From positions 1 through 46,786 of the forward strand of contig JBBSHS010000010.1 in assembly GCA_038232515.1 (NCBI GenBank): a stretch of DNA of 46,786 nucleotides, in the 5' to 3' direction. How positions within the stretch are numbered: position 1 is the first letter of the stretch; the number at the start of each line of letters is the position of its first letter. The notes beneath the pieces are model-generated. The model was not told where the DNA came from, did not search any database, and saw only the letters and a list, made by a program, of their open reading frames with translations. Shown here piece by piece: positions 40,226-46,786 of this stretch. The DNA comes from JBBSHS01 sp038232515. Its GTDB lineage: Bacteria > Actinomycetota > Acidimicrobiia > Acidimicrobiales > JAUJNH01. The position numbers and the translations under genes were made by a program.

Positions 40226-41392
40226 ATGCTGCGCTTCTTGACCGCCGGCGAGTCGCACGGGCCGGCGTTGGTCGCCACCGTCGAGGGGCTGCCGGCCGGC
40301 CTGCCCATCACCGTAGAAGAGGTGCAGGGCGAGTTGGCCCGTCGGCGGTTGGGTTTCGGGCGTGGGCCCCGCATGCGTTTCGAGCAGGACGAGGTCACGA
40401 TCCTGGGCGGGGTCCGTCACGGCCGGACGCTGGGAGGCCCGGTCGCCGTCGTGGTGGCCAACACCGAGTGGTCCCGGTCCGACAAGTGGCACGAGGAGAT
40501 GGCCGCCGCACCAGGCCGGACGCAGGCGCCGCTCACCCAGCCCCGTCCAGGGCATGCCGATCTGGCCGGCATGCAGAAGTACGGCTTCGGCGACGCCAGA
40601 GATGTGCTGGAGCGGGCCTCGGCCCGGGAGACGGCGGCCCGCGTGGTGGTCGGCTGCCTGGCCAAGGCCCTCCTGGCGCACCTGGGCGTCCAGGTCCTCT
40701 CCCACGTCGTCCGGTTGGGCGGGGCGCAGAGCAGGTCCACCGACCGCCCGAAGCCCGAGGACCTCGGCCGGGTCGACGCCTCCGAAGTCCGTTGCTTCGA
40801 CCCCGACGCAGAGGCGGCCATGGTCGAGGAGGTCAAGGCCGCAGCCAGGGAGGGCGACTCGTTGGGGGGGGTGGCCGAGGTGCTTGGCTATGGCGTCCCG
40901 GTCGGCCTCGGCAGCCATGTGCACTGGGACCGCAAGCTGGATTCCCTTCTGGCTCAGGCCCTCATGTCCATCCAGGCGGTGAAGGGCGTCGAGATCGGCA
41001 ACGGCTTCGAGGTGTCCGCCCGGCGGGGATCGGCGGCCCACGACCCCATCGTGTGGGACGCCGTGGAGGGCGGGTACCGGCGCACCTCGGACCTGGCCGG
41101 TGGTGTGGAGGGCGGCATCAGCACCGGTGGTCTGCTGGTGGCGAGCGTGGCCATGAAGCCGTTGGCCACGCTCAACAAGCCGGTGCTGGCCACCGTGGAC
41201 GTCGAGACCAAGGAGGCGACGCTCAGCTTCAAGGAGCGCACCGACGTGACCGCCGTGCCGGCCATGGGAGTGGTGGCTGAGACCATGGTGGCCCTGGTGC
41301 TGGCATCCGAGGCCCTGCGCAAGTTCGGTGGCGACTCGCTGGCCGAGACGGTGCGCAACCACCGCGCCTACGTCGCCTCTCTCCACCCGTGA
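40226..41392 (+). CDS. aroC: Chorismate synthase
   Basis: AroC makes chorismate from EPSP, using reduced FMN as a catalyst; this is the last step of the shikimate pathway. The 388-residue protein shows the three family signatures: GESHGPALVATVEGLP, GFGRGPRMRFEQDEVTILGGV, and GHADLAGMQKYGFGDARDVLERASARETAARV. The C-terminal parts are GIEIGNGFE-like (KGVEIGNGFEVSARRGSAAHD), GGISTGG, AMKPLATL and FGGDSLAE. Length is normal. The ATG is leaderless by its TANNNT box. aroK starts 22 bases after the stop. Confidence 0.97.
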   Translation: MLRFLTAGESHGPALVATVEGLPAGLPITVEEVQGELARRRLGFGRGPRMRFEQDEVTILGGVRHGRTLGGPVAVVVANTEWSRSDKWHEEMAAAPGRTQAPLTQPRPGHADLAGMQKYGFGDARDVLERASARETAARVVVGCLAKALLAHLGVQVLSHVVRLGGAQSRSTDRPKPEDLGRVDASEVRCFDPDAEAAMVEEVKAAAREGDSLGGVAEVLGYGVPVGLGSHVHWDRKLDSLLAQALMSIQAVKGVEIGNGFEVSARRGSAAHDPIVWDAVEGGYRRTSDLAGGVEGGISTGGLLVASVAMKPLATLNKPVLATVDVETKEATLSFKERTDVTAVPAMGVVAETMVALVLASEALRKFGGDSLAETVRNHRAYVASLHP

Positions 41393-41414
41393 ACCGGAGC
41401 GCCCGGGGTTGGCC

Positions 41415-41951
41415 ATGAACGGGGACCCGCCGACACGGGTGCTGCTGGTCGGGATGATGGGTGCCGGCAAGTCGACCACCGGCCGGGCGCTCTCGGCCCG
41501 GCTGGGCTGGCCCTATCTCGACTCCGACACCGAGATCGAGCGCCGCACAGGCAGGACCGTGAGGGAGATCTTCGAGACCCAGGGTGAAGCCGCCTTCCGG
41601 GCCCAGGAGAAGGCCGTGCTGCAGGCGGCATTGGAGAGGGAGGGGCCCTGCGTCGTCGGCGTGGCCGGCGGAGCCGTCCTCGACCCGGACAATCGCCGGC
41701 TCGTCCGCGGTGCCGGGCTTGTGGTGTGGTTGCGGGCCATGATCCCCACCCTGGTGGCGCACGTGACCCGAGGCTCGCACCGACCGCTCCTGGGCGACGA
41801 TCCGGCGGCCGCGCTGGCACGCCTGTACCCGGAGCGTCGCCGCCTCTACGAAGAAGTGGCCGAGATGACCGTCGACATCGACGACCTCCGCCCCGACGAG
41901 ATCTGCGATCGCATCCTGGAGACCCTCGGCGAACAAGGATGGCGGCCGTGA
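41415..41951 (+). CDS. aroK: Shikimate kinase
   Basis: AroK phosphorylates shikimate at the 3-hydroxyl using ATP. The 178-residue P-loop protein has Walker A in LLVGMMGAGKSTTGRAL (near residues 10-26), the shikimate-binding DSDTEIERRTGRTVREIFE and GEAAFRAQEKAVL, the GGAV turn (VVGVAGGAV), and the lid region RGSHRPLLGDD. Length is normal. The start is the ATG at 41415, which has GGGGTTGG upstream. Its stop overlaps the GTG of aroB by four bases. Confidence 0.95.
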   Translation: MNGDPPTRVLLVGMMGAGKSTTGRALSARLGWPYLDSDTEIERRTGRTVREIFETQGEAAFRAQEKAVLQAALEREGPCVVGVAGGAVLDPDNRRLVRGAGLVVWLRAMIPTLVAHVTRGSHRPLLGDDPAAALARLYPERRRLYEEVAEMTVDIDDLRPDEICDRILETLGEQGWRP

Positions 41952-42967
41952 TCCGGCTCCAGGTGCCCGTCGGCGACGGCCGGGCCTACCCGGTGCTCGT
42001 CGGTCACGGTGCCCGTCACCGCCTGGTCGAGGTGCTGCCCGCGGATGTGGCCCGGGTGGCGGTGGTCACGCAGCGCTCGATCGGCGTGGCCGTGGACCCG
42101 GGGGTCGACCATGAGATGTTCTGCCTCGACGAGGGCGAGGAAGCCAAGCGCATGAGGTCGGTCGAGGACCTGTGCCGCCGGTTCGCGGCGTGGGGACTGA
42201 CCCGTCGGGACTGCGTCGTGGCCGTGGGCGGCGGCGTGGTCACCGACACGGCCGGGTTCGCGGCTGCCGTCTACCACCGCGGGGTGGCGGTGGTGCACGT
42301 GGCCACCACCCTGCTGGCCCAGGTGGACGCGGCCATCGGGGGCAAGACCGGGGTGAACCTGCCGGAGGGCAAGAACCTGGTCGGTGCGTTCTGGCAACCG
42401 GCGGCCGTCCTGTGCGATACAGAAGTGCTTCAGACCTTGCCTCCCCGTGAATACCGCAGCGGCCTGGGGGAGATGGCCAAGTACGCCTTCCTCGGGGTCG
42501 ACCGGCTCCGCCACCTCCCCCTCGACGAGGCGGTGGCCGCCTGTGTGGGCTGCAAGTCAGCGGTGGTGGCGGGCGACGAACGCGAGTCGGTTGGCGGCCG
42601 CCGGGCGCTGCTCAACTACGGTCACACGCTGGCCCACGCCCTCGAGGTCGACGGTGGGTTCGACCTTCGCCACGGTGAGGCGGTGGCCATCGGCCTGGTG
42701 TTCGCGGCCCGCCTGGGTCGTCGGCTGGGGCGCATCGACGACGACCGGGTGGCCGAGCACGTGGACCTGGTGGCGGCGTACGACCTGCCGACGTCGGTGC
42801 CGGCCGGCCACGATCCGGCCCGGCTGCTCGAGTTGATGGGGCGGGACAAGAAGGCCGTCGACGGGCTCACGTTCGTCCTCGACGGCCCTACGGGGGTCGA
42901 GGTCGTGGCCGGTGTGGACGGCCGCGACGTGAAGGCCACTCTGCTCGATTGCGTCGCCCCAAAATGA
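41948..42967 (+). CDS. aroB: 3-dehydroquinate synthase
   Basis: AroB closes DAHP into 3-dehydroquinate using NAD and a metal ion. The 339-residue protein has the NAD site (VVAVGGGVVTDTAGFAAAVY), TTLLAQVDAAIGGKTGVNLP, GKNLVGAFWQP, and the metal-binding residues in GEMAKY and NYGHTLAHALE with the following histidine in LRHGEAVAIG. The GTG at 41948 overlaps the aroK stop and has AAGGA eight bases upstream; the in-frame ATG at 41939 is an alternative giving three more residues. aroQ overlaps its end (ATGA). Confidence 0.96.
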   Translation: MIRLQVPVGDGRAYPVLVGHGARHRLVEVLPADVARVAVVTQRSIGVAVDPGVDHEMFCLDEGEEAKRMRSVEDLCRRFAAWGLTRRDCVVAVGGGVVTDTAGFAAAVYHRGVAVVHVATTLLAQVDAAIGGKTGVNLPEGKNLVGAFWQPAAVLCDTEVLQTLPPREYRSGLGEMAKYAFLGVDRLRHLPLDEAVAACVGCKSAVVAGDERESVGGRRALLNYGHTLAHALEVDGGFDLRHGEAVAIGLVFAARLGRRLGRIDDDRVAEHVDLVAAYDLPTSVPAGHDPARLLELMGRDKKAVDGLTFVLDGPTGVEVVAGVDGRDVKATLLDCVAPK

Positions 42968-43419
42968 CGGAGGGGCCCCCGATCGTCCTGCTGCTGAACG
43001 GCCCGAACCTGGGGCTCCTCGGCCAGCGCCAGCCCGAGGTGTACGGAACGGCGACGCTGGCCGACCACGTGGCCGCCGCCACCGCCGCGGCACGAGCGGC
43101 GGGCCTGGGCCTCGAGCACTTCCAGTCGGACAGCGAGGACCAGCTCGTCAGGGCAGTCCACCGGGCCCGGGGCCGGGCCGCCGCCATCGTCGTCAATGCT
43201 GCCGCCCTCACCCACTACGGCTGGAGCCTGTCCGACGCCCTGGCCACCTTCGACGGCCCGGTCGTCGAGGTGCACATCTCCAACCCCGAGGCCCGCGAGC
43301 CGTGGCGGCGCATGTCGGTGGTCGGACCCGTGGCCACGGGCACGATCGCCGGGTTGGGCGGCCACGGCTACGAGCTGGCGGTCGCCGCCGTGGCCCGGAT
43401 CCTGGCTGCGCCGGGCTGA
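42964..43419 (+). CDS. aroQ: Type II 3-dehydroquinate dehydratase
   Basis: AroQ dehydrates 3-dehydroquinate to 3-dehydroshikimate as a dodecamer. The 151-residue protein has the N-terminal LNGPNLGLLGQRQPEVYG with the catalytic tyrosine, the QSDSEDQLVRAVHRA segment, the substrate loop VVNAAALTHYGWSLSDAL (a variant of the common NPGAYTHTSVAL), EVHISNPEAREPWR with the histidine and arginine, and the closing GTIAGLGGHGYELA. The ATG overlaps the aroB stop by four bases, so aroK-aroB-aroQ are coupled. Confidence 0.95.
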   Translation: MTEGPPIVLLLNGPNLGLLGQRQPEVYGTATLADHVAAATAAARAAGLGLEHFQSDSEDQLVRAVHRARGRAAAIVVNAAALTHYGWSLSDALATFDGPVVEVHISNPEAREPWRRMSVVGPVATGTIAGLGGHGYELAVAAVARILAAPG

Positions 43420-43462
43420 CCGGCCGCCGAGTGGGCCGGGCTGCCGGCGGCGTGGGTCTGCG

Positions 43463-43468
43463 TAGTAT
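43463..43468 (+). promoter_or_regulatory. Candidate -10 box for efp-nusB
   Basis: TAGTAT lies 31 bases before the efp start. The predicted leader contains a strong ribosome site AGGAG (43491-43495), one of the clearest in the window. Confidence 0.5.
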
Positions 43469-43499
43469 CCAGGCGTCCCGGTTCCACCAGAGGAGCTCC

Positions 43500-44063
43500 G
43501 TGCCCGCAGTCTCGACCAACGATCTCCGCAACGGCATGACCCTCGATCTGCCCGACGGGCTGTTCGCGGTGGTCGAGTTCCAGCACGTGAAGCCGGGCAA
43601 GGGCGGCGCCTTCGTGCGCACCAAGATCAAGAACGTCCGGTCAGGCGCCGTGCTGGAGAAGACGTACAGGGCCGACGAGAGGCTGGAGCAGGCCGTCATC
43701 GACAAGAGGGAGATGCAGTACCTCTACCGCGACGGCGACGACCTGGTGTTCATGGACACGACCACCTACGACCAGCTGAACGCCTCGGAGAAGGCGCTGG
43801 GCGGATCGGCCCGGTTCCTGAAGGAGTCCGACACCGCCGTCCTGCACTTCTACGACGCCGAGATCGTGGGCGTGGACCTGCCCGCATCGGTCGAGTTGGA
43901 CGTGGCCGAGACCGAGCCGGGCCTGCAGGGCGACCGTGTGTCGGGAGCCAAGAAGGCGGCCACCCTCGAGACCGGTCTGGTCATCCAGGTCCCGCTGTTC
44001 GTCAACGTGGGCGACCGCGTCAAGGTGGACACCCGTACCGGCGACTACCTCACCAGGGCGTGA
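43500..44063 (+). CDS. efp: Elongation factor P
   Basis: EF-P enters ribosomes stalled on proline stretches and promotes peptide bond formation. The 187-residue protein has the three beta-barrel domains: the N-terminal KOW-like domain with the loop HVKPGKGGAFVRTKIKN, whose lysine (in PGKGG) is the tip residue that reaches the peptidyl centre; the RADERLEQAVIDKREMQYLY and GDDLVFMD region; and the C-terminal signature LETGLVIQVPLFVNVGDRVKVDTRTGDY. Length is normal. The GTG at 43500 has AGGAG four bases upstream. Its stop overlaps the nusB start. No lysine-modification gene is seen nearby. Confidence 0.97.
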   Translation: MPAVSTNDLRNGMTLDLPDGLFAVVEFQHVKPGKGGAFVRTKIKNVRSGAVLEKTYRADERLEQAVIDKREMQYLYRDGDDLVFMDTTTYDQLNASEKALGGSARFLKESDTAVLHFYDAEIVGVDLPASVELDVAETEPGLQGDRVSGAKKAATLETGLVIQVPLFVNVGDRVKVDTRTGDYLTRA

Positions 44064-44521
44064 CCACGGTCGGCACCCGCCGGGAGTCCAGGGAGCGGGC
44101 CCTCTCCCTGCTGTACGAGGCCGAGTGCAAGTCGGTCACTCCCGCCGCCGTGCTGGCCGATCTGCCGGTGGCACCGGACGCGTTCGCCTCGGCATTGGTG
44201 ACCGGTGTAGGACGGCACCTCGAGCGCATCGACGGGCTCATCAGCCGGTTCGCCCGCGACTGGACGATCGACCGCATGCCGTGGATCGACCGCAACATCC
44301 TGCGCCTCGGCGTGTTCGAGCTGACGGAGCGGGAGGACGTGCCCACCGGGGCCGCCATCTCCGAGGCCGTGGAGCTGGCCAAGCGCTATTCGACCGAGGA
44401 CGCGGCCCGCTTCGTCAACGGCATGTTGGGGGCCATCGCCGCCGAGGTCCGTCCCGCGGCCGAGCCGGCAGCCGGTGTGACCGACCATGTCGACCGGCCG
44501 GCGGCCGACAAGATAAGGTGA
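44060..44521 (+). CDS. nusB: Transcription antitermination factor NusB
   Basis: NusB, with NusE (ribosomal protein S10), binds boxA RNA to keep rRNA transcription from stopping early. The 153-residue all-helical protein has RRESRERALSLLYEAE at the N-terminus, the middle RFARDWTIDRMPWIDRNILRLGVFEL, and VPTGAAISEAVELAKRYSTEDAARFVNGMLGAI, all family landmarks. The last 20 residues are a variable tail. It starts with a GTG overlapping the efp stop. The proposed pyr promoter lies within its last codons, so the operon downstream starts inside this gene. In Streptomyces bldD lies between nusB and pyrR; here it is absent. Confidence 0.94.
   Translation: MTTVGTRRESRERALSLLYEAECKSVTPAAVLADLPVAPDAFASALVTGVGRHLERIDGLISRFARDWTIDRMPWIDRNILRLGVFELTEREDVPTGAAISEAVELAKRYSTEDAARFVNGMLGAIAAEVRPAAEPAAGVTDHVDRPAADKIR
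44490..44519 (+). promoter_or_regulatory. Proposed promoter of the pyr operon
   Basis: A TCGACC hexamer (44490-44495) and TAAGGT (44514-44519) are 18 bases apart, resembling TTGACN and TANNNT. Transcription would begin near 44527, just before the PyrR-binding hairpin. Confidence 0.5.
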
Positions 44522-44526
44522 ATGCT

Positions 44527-44637
44527 CGACCGTGAAGCGGGTCCTGTGAGGCCCGCACGGACGAAAGCGAGTGGTGTTGGCGGGTTGTCGTGGCTGAACG
44601 AGAGCGGTACCTGACGCCCCCGGTCGGGGGCGTTTTC
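44527..44637 (+). promoter_or_regulatory. PyrR-binding RNA leader with attenuator hairpin
   Basis: The hairpin GCGGG-TCCTGTGAGG-CCCGC (44537-44556) carries an exact match to the known PyrR recognition loop, UCCNGNGAGG. A second hairpin, ACGCCCCC-GGTC-GGGGGCGT (44614-44633), is followed by TTT and resembles an intrinsic terminator. Together they match the layout of pyr attenuators: with UMP, PyrR binds the first hairpin and the terminator forms. I could not draw a clear antiterminator between them, so control of ribosome access is also possible. Confidence 0.75.
44614..44636 (+). terminator. Intrinsic terminator hairpin in the pyr leader
   Basis: Eight perfect GC-rich base pairs with a GGTC loop and a short T-run, the only hairpin in the window that has both a perfect stem and a T-run. 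Confidence 0.65.
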
Positions 44638-45168
44638 GTGCCCCGGGCCAGGGTCATGGAGGGCGACGACGTGCGCCGGGCAACGTGGCGCATGGCCCAC
44701 GAGATCGTCGAGGCCCATCAAGGCCTGGCCGGCGTGGCCCTGATCGGGCTGCAGACCGGCGGGGTACCGATCGCCCACCGGCTGGCCGAGGCCCTGGAGG
44801 TGATCGAAGGGGTCCAGGTGGCGGTGGGCACGCTCGACGTCGCCTTCTACCGGGACGACATCGGCCTGCGCCCCGTGCTACCCGAAGCGCCCACCGAGAT
44901 CCCCTTCGACCTGGACAGCAGGACCGTCGTGCTGGTCGACGACGTGCTCTTCACCGGGCGCACGGTCCGGGCTGCGCTCAACGCCTTGTCCGACCATGGT
45001 CGGGCCAAGGCCGTGCGCCTGGCCGTGATGGTCGACCGGGGCCACCGAGAGCTGCCCATCCGGCCCGACTTCGTGGGCAAGAACCTGCCCACCCGGCGCG
45101 ACGAGTTGGTCGACGTGAGCGACGACGGCGTCATGATCGGCGACCTCATGCCCAGGACCAGATCGTGA
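44638..45168 (+). CDS. pyrR: Bifunctional pyr operon regulator/uracil phosphoribosyltransferase PyrR
   Basis: PyrR senses UMP or UTP and PRPP and binds pyr leader RNA to lower expression; it also has weak UPRTase activity. The family core is clear: RRATWRMAHEIVEAHQG, ALIGLQTGGVPIAHRLAEAL, VGTLDVAFYRDDIGLRP, the PRPP loop VVLVDDVLFTGRTVRAALNAL, VMVDRGHRELPIRPDFVGKN and the C-terminal VSDDGVMIGDL. I place the start at the GTG at 44638 (176 aa, MPRARVMEGDDVRR), which aligns with the N-terminus of other PyrR proteins and lies just after the terminator. A GTG at 44590 would translate the terminator and add 16 residues; ATG 44656 is a third choice. The stop overlaps pyrB. Confidence 0.9.
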   Translation: MPRARVMEGDDVRRATWRMAHEIVEAHQGLAGVALIGLQTGGVPIAHRLAEALEVIEGVQVAVGTLDVAFYRDDIGLRPVLPEAPTEIPFDLDSRTVVLVDDVLFTGRTVRAALNALSDHGRAKAVRLAVMVDRGHRELPIRPDFVGKNLPTRRDELVDVSDDGVMIGDLMPRTRS

Positions 45169-46190
45169 GCACGAGCACGGGGCCGGGCTCGGTGCCGGCT
45201 GGGCGTCACCTCTTGTCGGTGGCCGATCTCGGGCGCGATGGCATAGAGGAGGTGCTCCGGATCACCGACAGCTTCGTGGAGGTGTCGGCCCGGCAGATCC
45301 CCAAGGTGCCGACCCTGCGGGGCCGGACCGTCGTAAGCCTGTTCTACGAGGACTCGACCCGGACCCGTCTCAGCTTTGAGACGGCGGCCAGGCGCCTGTC
45401 GGCTGACACCATGAACTTCCCGGTCGGCACCTCGTCGGTGAAGAAGGGCGAGGGCCTGCGCGACACGGTGCAGACCATCGAGGCGATGGGGATCGACGCC
45501 ATCGTCGTGCGCCACGCGTCGGCCGGCGTGCCCTGGCAGCTGGCGTCGTGGGTGGGCGCTTTCGGTGACGTCAGCATCATCAACGGAGGCGACGGCTGGC
45601 ACGAGCATCCCACTCAGGCCCTGTTGGACGCGTACACGATCCGCACCCAGCACCGGTCGGGGACACTGGAGGGTCTGCGCATCGCCATCGTGGGCGACGT
45701 CAAGCACAGCCGGGTGGCGCGTTCCAACATCCTGGCCTTCTCGCTGCTGGGGGCCGAGGTTGTCGCCGTGGCCCCGCCCACACTGCTGCCGGCGGACATG
45801 GCCGGCTGGCCGTGCGAGGTGAGCCACGACCTCGACGAGGTGCTGCCCAAGGTCGATGTCGTCGAGATACTGCGCATGCAACGCGAGCGCATGACCGAAG
45901 CCCTGGTCCCGAGCCTGCGCGAGTACACCGCCGGCTATGGGCTCACGACCACCCGGGGCCGCCTGTTGGGCGCCGACGCCCTGGTTCTGCATCCCGGGCC
46001 CATGAACCGCGGGGTGGAGATCTCCGCCGAGGCGGCCGATCTACCCAACTCCGTCATCACCCGCCAGGTGGCCAACGGCGTGGCCGTGCGCATGGCCGTT
46101 CTGTTCCTCCTGCTAGCCGGGGGCGGCGGACCTGAGCCGGGCGCATCTGGTCGGGGACCGAGGCACGCTGTGGGCCGGGGGATGGAATGA
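45165..46190 (+). CDS. pyrB: Aspartate carbamoyltransferase catalytic subunit
   Basis: PyrB joins carbamoyl phosphate and aspartate, the first committed step of pyrimidine synthesis. The 341-residue protein has the carbamoyl phosphate site FYEDSTRTRLSFETAARRL, SSVKKGEGLRDTVQTIEAMG, the HPTQALLDAYTI motif after GDGWHEH, GDVKHSRVARSNI, and the aspartate-binding LRMQRERM and LVLHPGPMNRGVEI. A glycine-rich tail of about 20 residues ends the protein. The GTG start overlaps the pyrR stop and its own stop overlaps pyrC, so the operon is translationally coupled. No pyrI gene is seen. Confidence 0.96.
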   Translation: MSTSTGPGSVPAGRHLLSVADLGRDGIEEVLRITDSFVEVSARQIPKVPTLRGRTVVSLFYEDSTRTRLSFETAARRLSADTMNFPVGTSSVKKGEGLRDTVQTIEAMGIDAIVVRHASAGVPWQLASWVGAFGDVSIINGGDGWHEHPTQALLDAYTIRTQHRSGTLEGLRIAIVGDVKHSRVARSNILAFSLLGAEVVAVAPPTLLPADMAGWPCEVSHDLDEVLPKVDVVEILRMQRERMTEALVPSLREYTAGYGLTTTRGRLLGADALVLHPGPMNRGVEISAEAADLPNSVITRQVANGVAVRMAVLFLLLAGGGGPEPGASGRGPRHAVGRGME

Positions 46191-46786
46191 GCGCCGTGTT
46201 GGTGCGGGGTGGCGAGGTCGTGGATGCCACCGGGCGGCGCAGGGCCGACGTGCTGGTGCACGGCGGCGTGATCACCGCCATCGGCGAAGGGATCGAGTCC
46301 CCGTCAGGCGCCACCGTGCTCGACGCCAGCGCCTGCGTCGTGGCGCCAGGGCTGGTGGACCTGCACGCCCATCTGCGCCAGCCGGGGCATGAGGAGACCG
46401 AGACCATCGAGACGGGAAGTCGGGCGGCGGCGCTGGGCGGGTACACGGCCGTGGTGGCCATGCCCAACACCGAGCCGGCCATCGACTGCGCGGCGGTGGC
46501 CGGCCAGGTCCTCGAGCTCGGGTTCAAGGCCGTGTGCGACGTCCGGGTGGCCGGCGCCATCACCGTCGGTCGCGGTGGCCAAAGGTTGGCGCCCATGGCC
46601 GAGCTGGCGGCCATGGGCGTGCGCCTGTTCACCGACGACGGCGTCGGCGTCCAGGACAGCCGCCTCATGCGTCGAGCTCTTGAGTACGCAGTCCCCTTGG
46701 GAGTTGTGCTGGCCCAGCACTGTGAGGACGCCTCACTGGCCGCCGTCGGTCAGATGCACGAGGGCGAGGTCTCCAGCCGGCTGGGA
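46187..46786 (+). CDS. pyrC: Dihydroorotase (3' truncated)
   Basis: The first 200 residues of a class I dihydroorotase are present, cut by the right edge. PyrC cyclises carbamoyl aspartate to dihydroorotate. Visible are the N-terminal small beta domain (VLVRGGEVVDATGRRRADVL), the metal-binding DLHAHLRQPGHEETETIETG with its HxH pair, GGYTAVVAMPNTEPAID, the GVRLFTDDGVGVQDS segment and QHCEDASL with a further metal-site histidine. The Lys of some homologues cannot be placed. It starts with ATG overlapping the pyrB stop by four bases. Confidence 0.94.
   Translation, partial: MSAVLVRGGEVVDATGRRRADVLVHGGVITAIGEGIESPSGATVLDASACVVAPGLVDLHAHLRQPGHEETETIETGSRAAALGGYTAVVAMPNTEPAIDCAAVAGQVLELGFKAVCDVRVAGAITVGRGGQRLAPMAELAAMGVRLFTDDGVGVQDSRLMRRALEYAVPLGVVLAQHCEDASLAAVGQMHEGEVSSRLG

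Noticed and set aside
44590..44592. GTG as the pyrR start
   Set aside because: It would translate the terminator hairpin, has no ribosome site and gives an N-terminal extension absent from other PyrR proteins. Kept as an alternative only.
1..46786. CRISPR array, tRNA or rRNA gene, insertion sequence, prophage or biosynthetic cluster
   Set aside because: I looked for regularly spaced repeats, cloverleaf-like segments, transposase or integrase motifs and large synthase genes and saw none; a tRNA or CRISPR scan would be the decisive test.

Overview
The window is a continuous stretch of very GC-rich, tightly packed chromosome from an actinobacterium. Its gene order follows the backbone long known from Mycobacterium tuberculosis (pgsA-patA-pimA, pdxS-pdxT, yebC, ruvC-ruvA-ruvB, yajC-secD-secF, apt-relA, hisS, aspS, rarA, alaS-ruvX-mltG-aroE, prepilin peptidase, aroC-aroK-aroB-aroQ, efp-nusB). 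It then runs into pyrR-pyrB-pyrC, which follows nusB in Streptomyces. Phosphatidylinositol mannoside genes, the biotin synthase helper BsaP, an EF-G2 paralogue and frequent leaderless starts also fit Actinobacteria. A deep lineage such as Acidimicrobiia seems likely to me, but I could not run a phylogeny.

Layout. 1-4.4 kb: tail of an unknown gene, an EF-G-like GTPase on the minus strand, then pgsA and patA. 4.4-10.6 kb: ppc, a PimA-like mannosyltransferase, a small M48 protease and a DUF3048 lipoprotein. 10.6-16.9 kb: pyridoxal phosphate synthase (pdxS, pdxT), a YebC-family protein, a TauE/SafE transporter and the Holliday-junction genes ruvCAB. 16.9-24.5 kb: a sigma factor with a probable membrane anchor on the minus strand, the Sec accessory operon yajC-secD-secF, then apt and relA. 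24.6-26.4 kb (minus): bioB-bsaP and msrB. 26.4-32.8 kb: hisS, aspS, rarA, a VapBC-type toxin-antitoxin pair and two small membrane proteins. 32.8-41 kb: alaS, ruvX, mltG, aroE, a glycosidase-like lipoprotein and a prepilin peptidase. 40.2-43.4 kb: shikimate genes. 43.5 kb to the end: efp, nusB and the pyrimidine operon, with pyrC cut off by the window edge.

Almost everything is housekeeping, so the unusual signals lie between or at the edges of genes. (1) A leader before pyrR carries an exact UCCNGNGAGG PyrR-binding loop and, 58 bases on, a strong terminator hairpin with a U-tract that a longer pyrR call would translate. (2) Two unrelated families of palindromic intergenic repeats occur: a 71-bp element in two opposite copies, and a larger multi-hairpin element in three copies. 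The larger one separates pdxT from yebC, separates ruvA from ruvB, and supplies the last codons of relA. (3) Many starts have a TANNNT hexamer 6-9 bases upstream, the signature of leaderless transcripts. (4) An ECF-type sigma factor carries a membrane segment and a Pro/Thr-rich tail.

No stretch longer than 300 bases lacks a gene. I saw no tRNA, rRNA, CRISPR array, insertion sequence or prophage.
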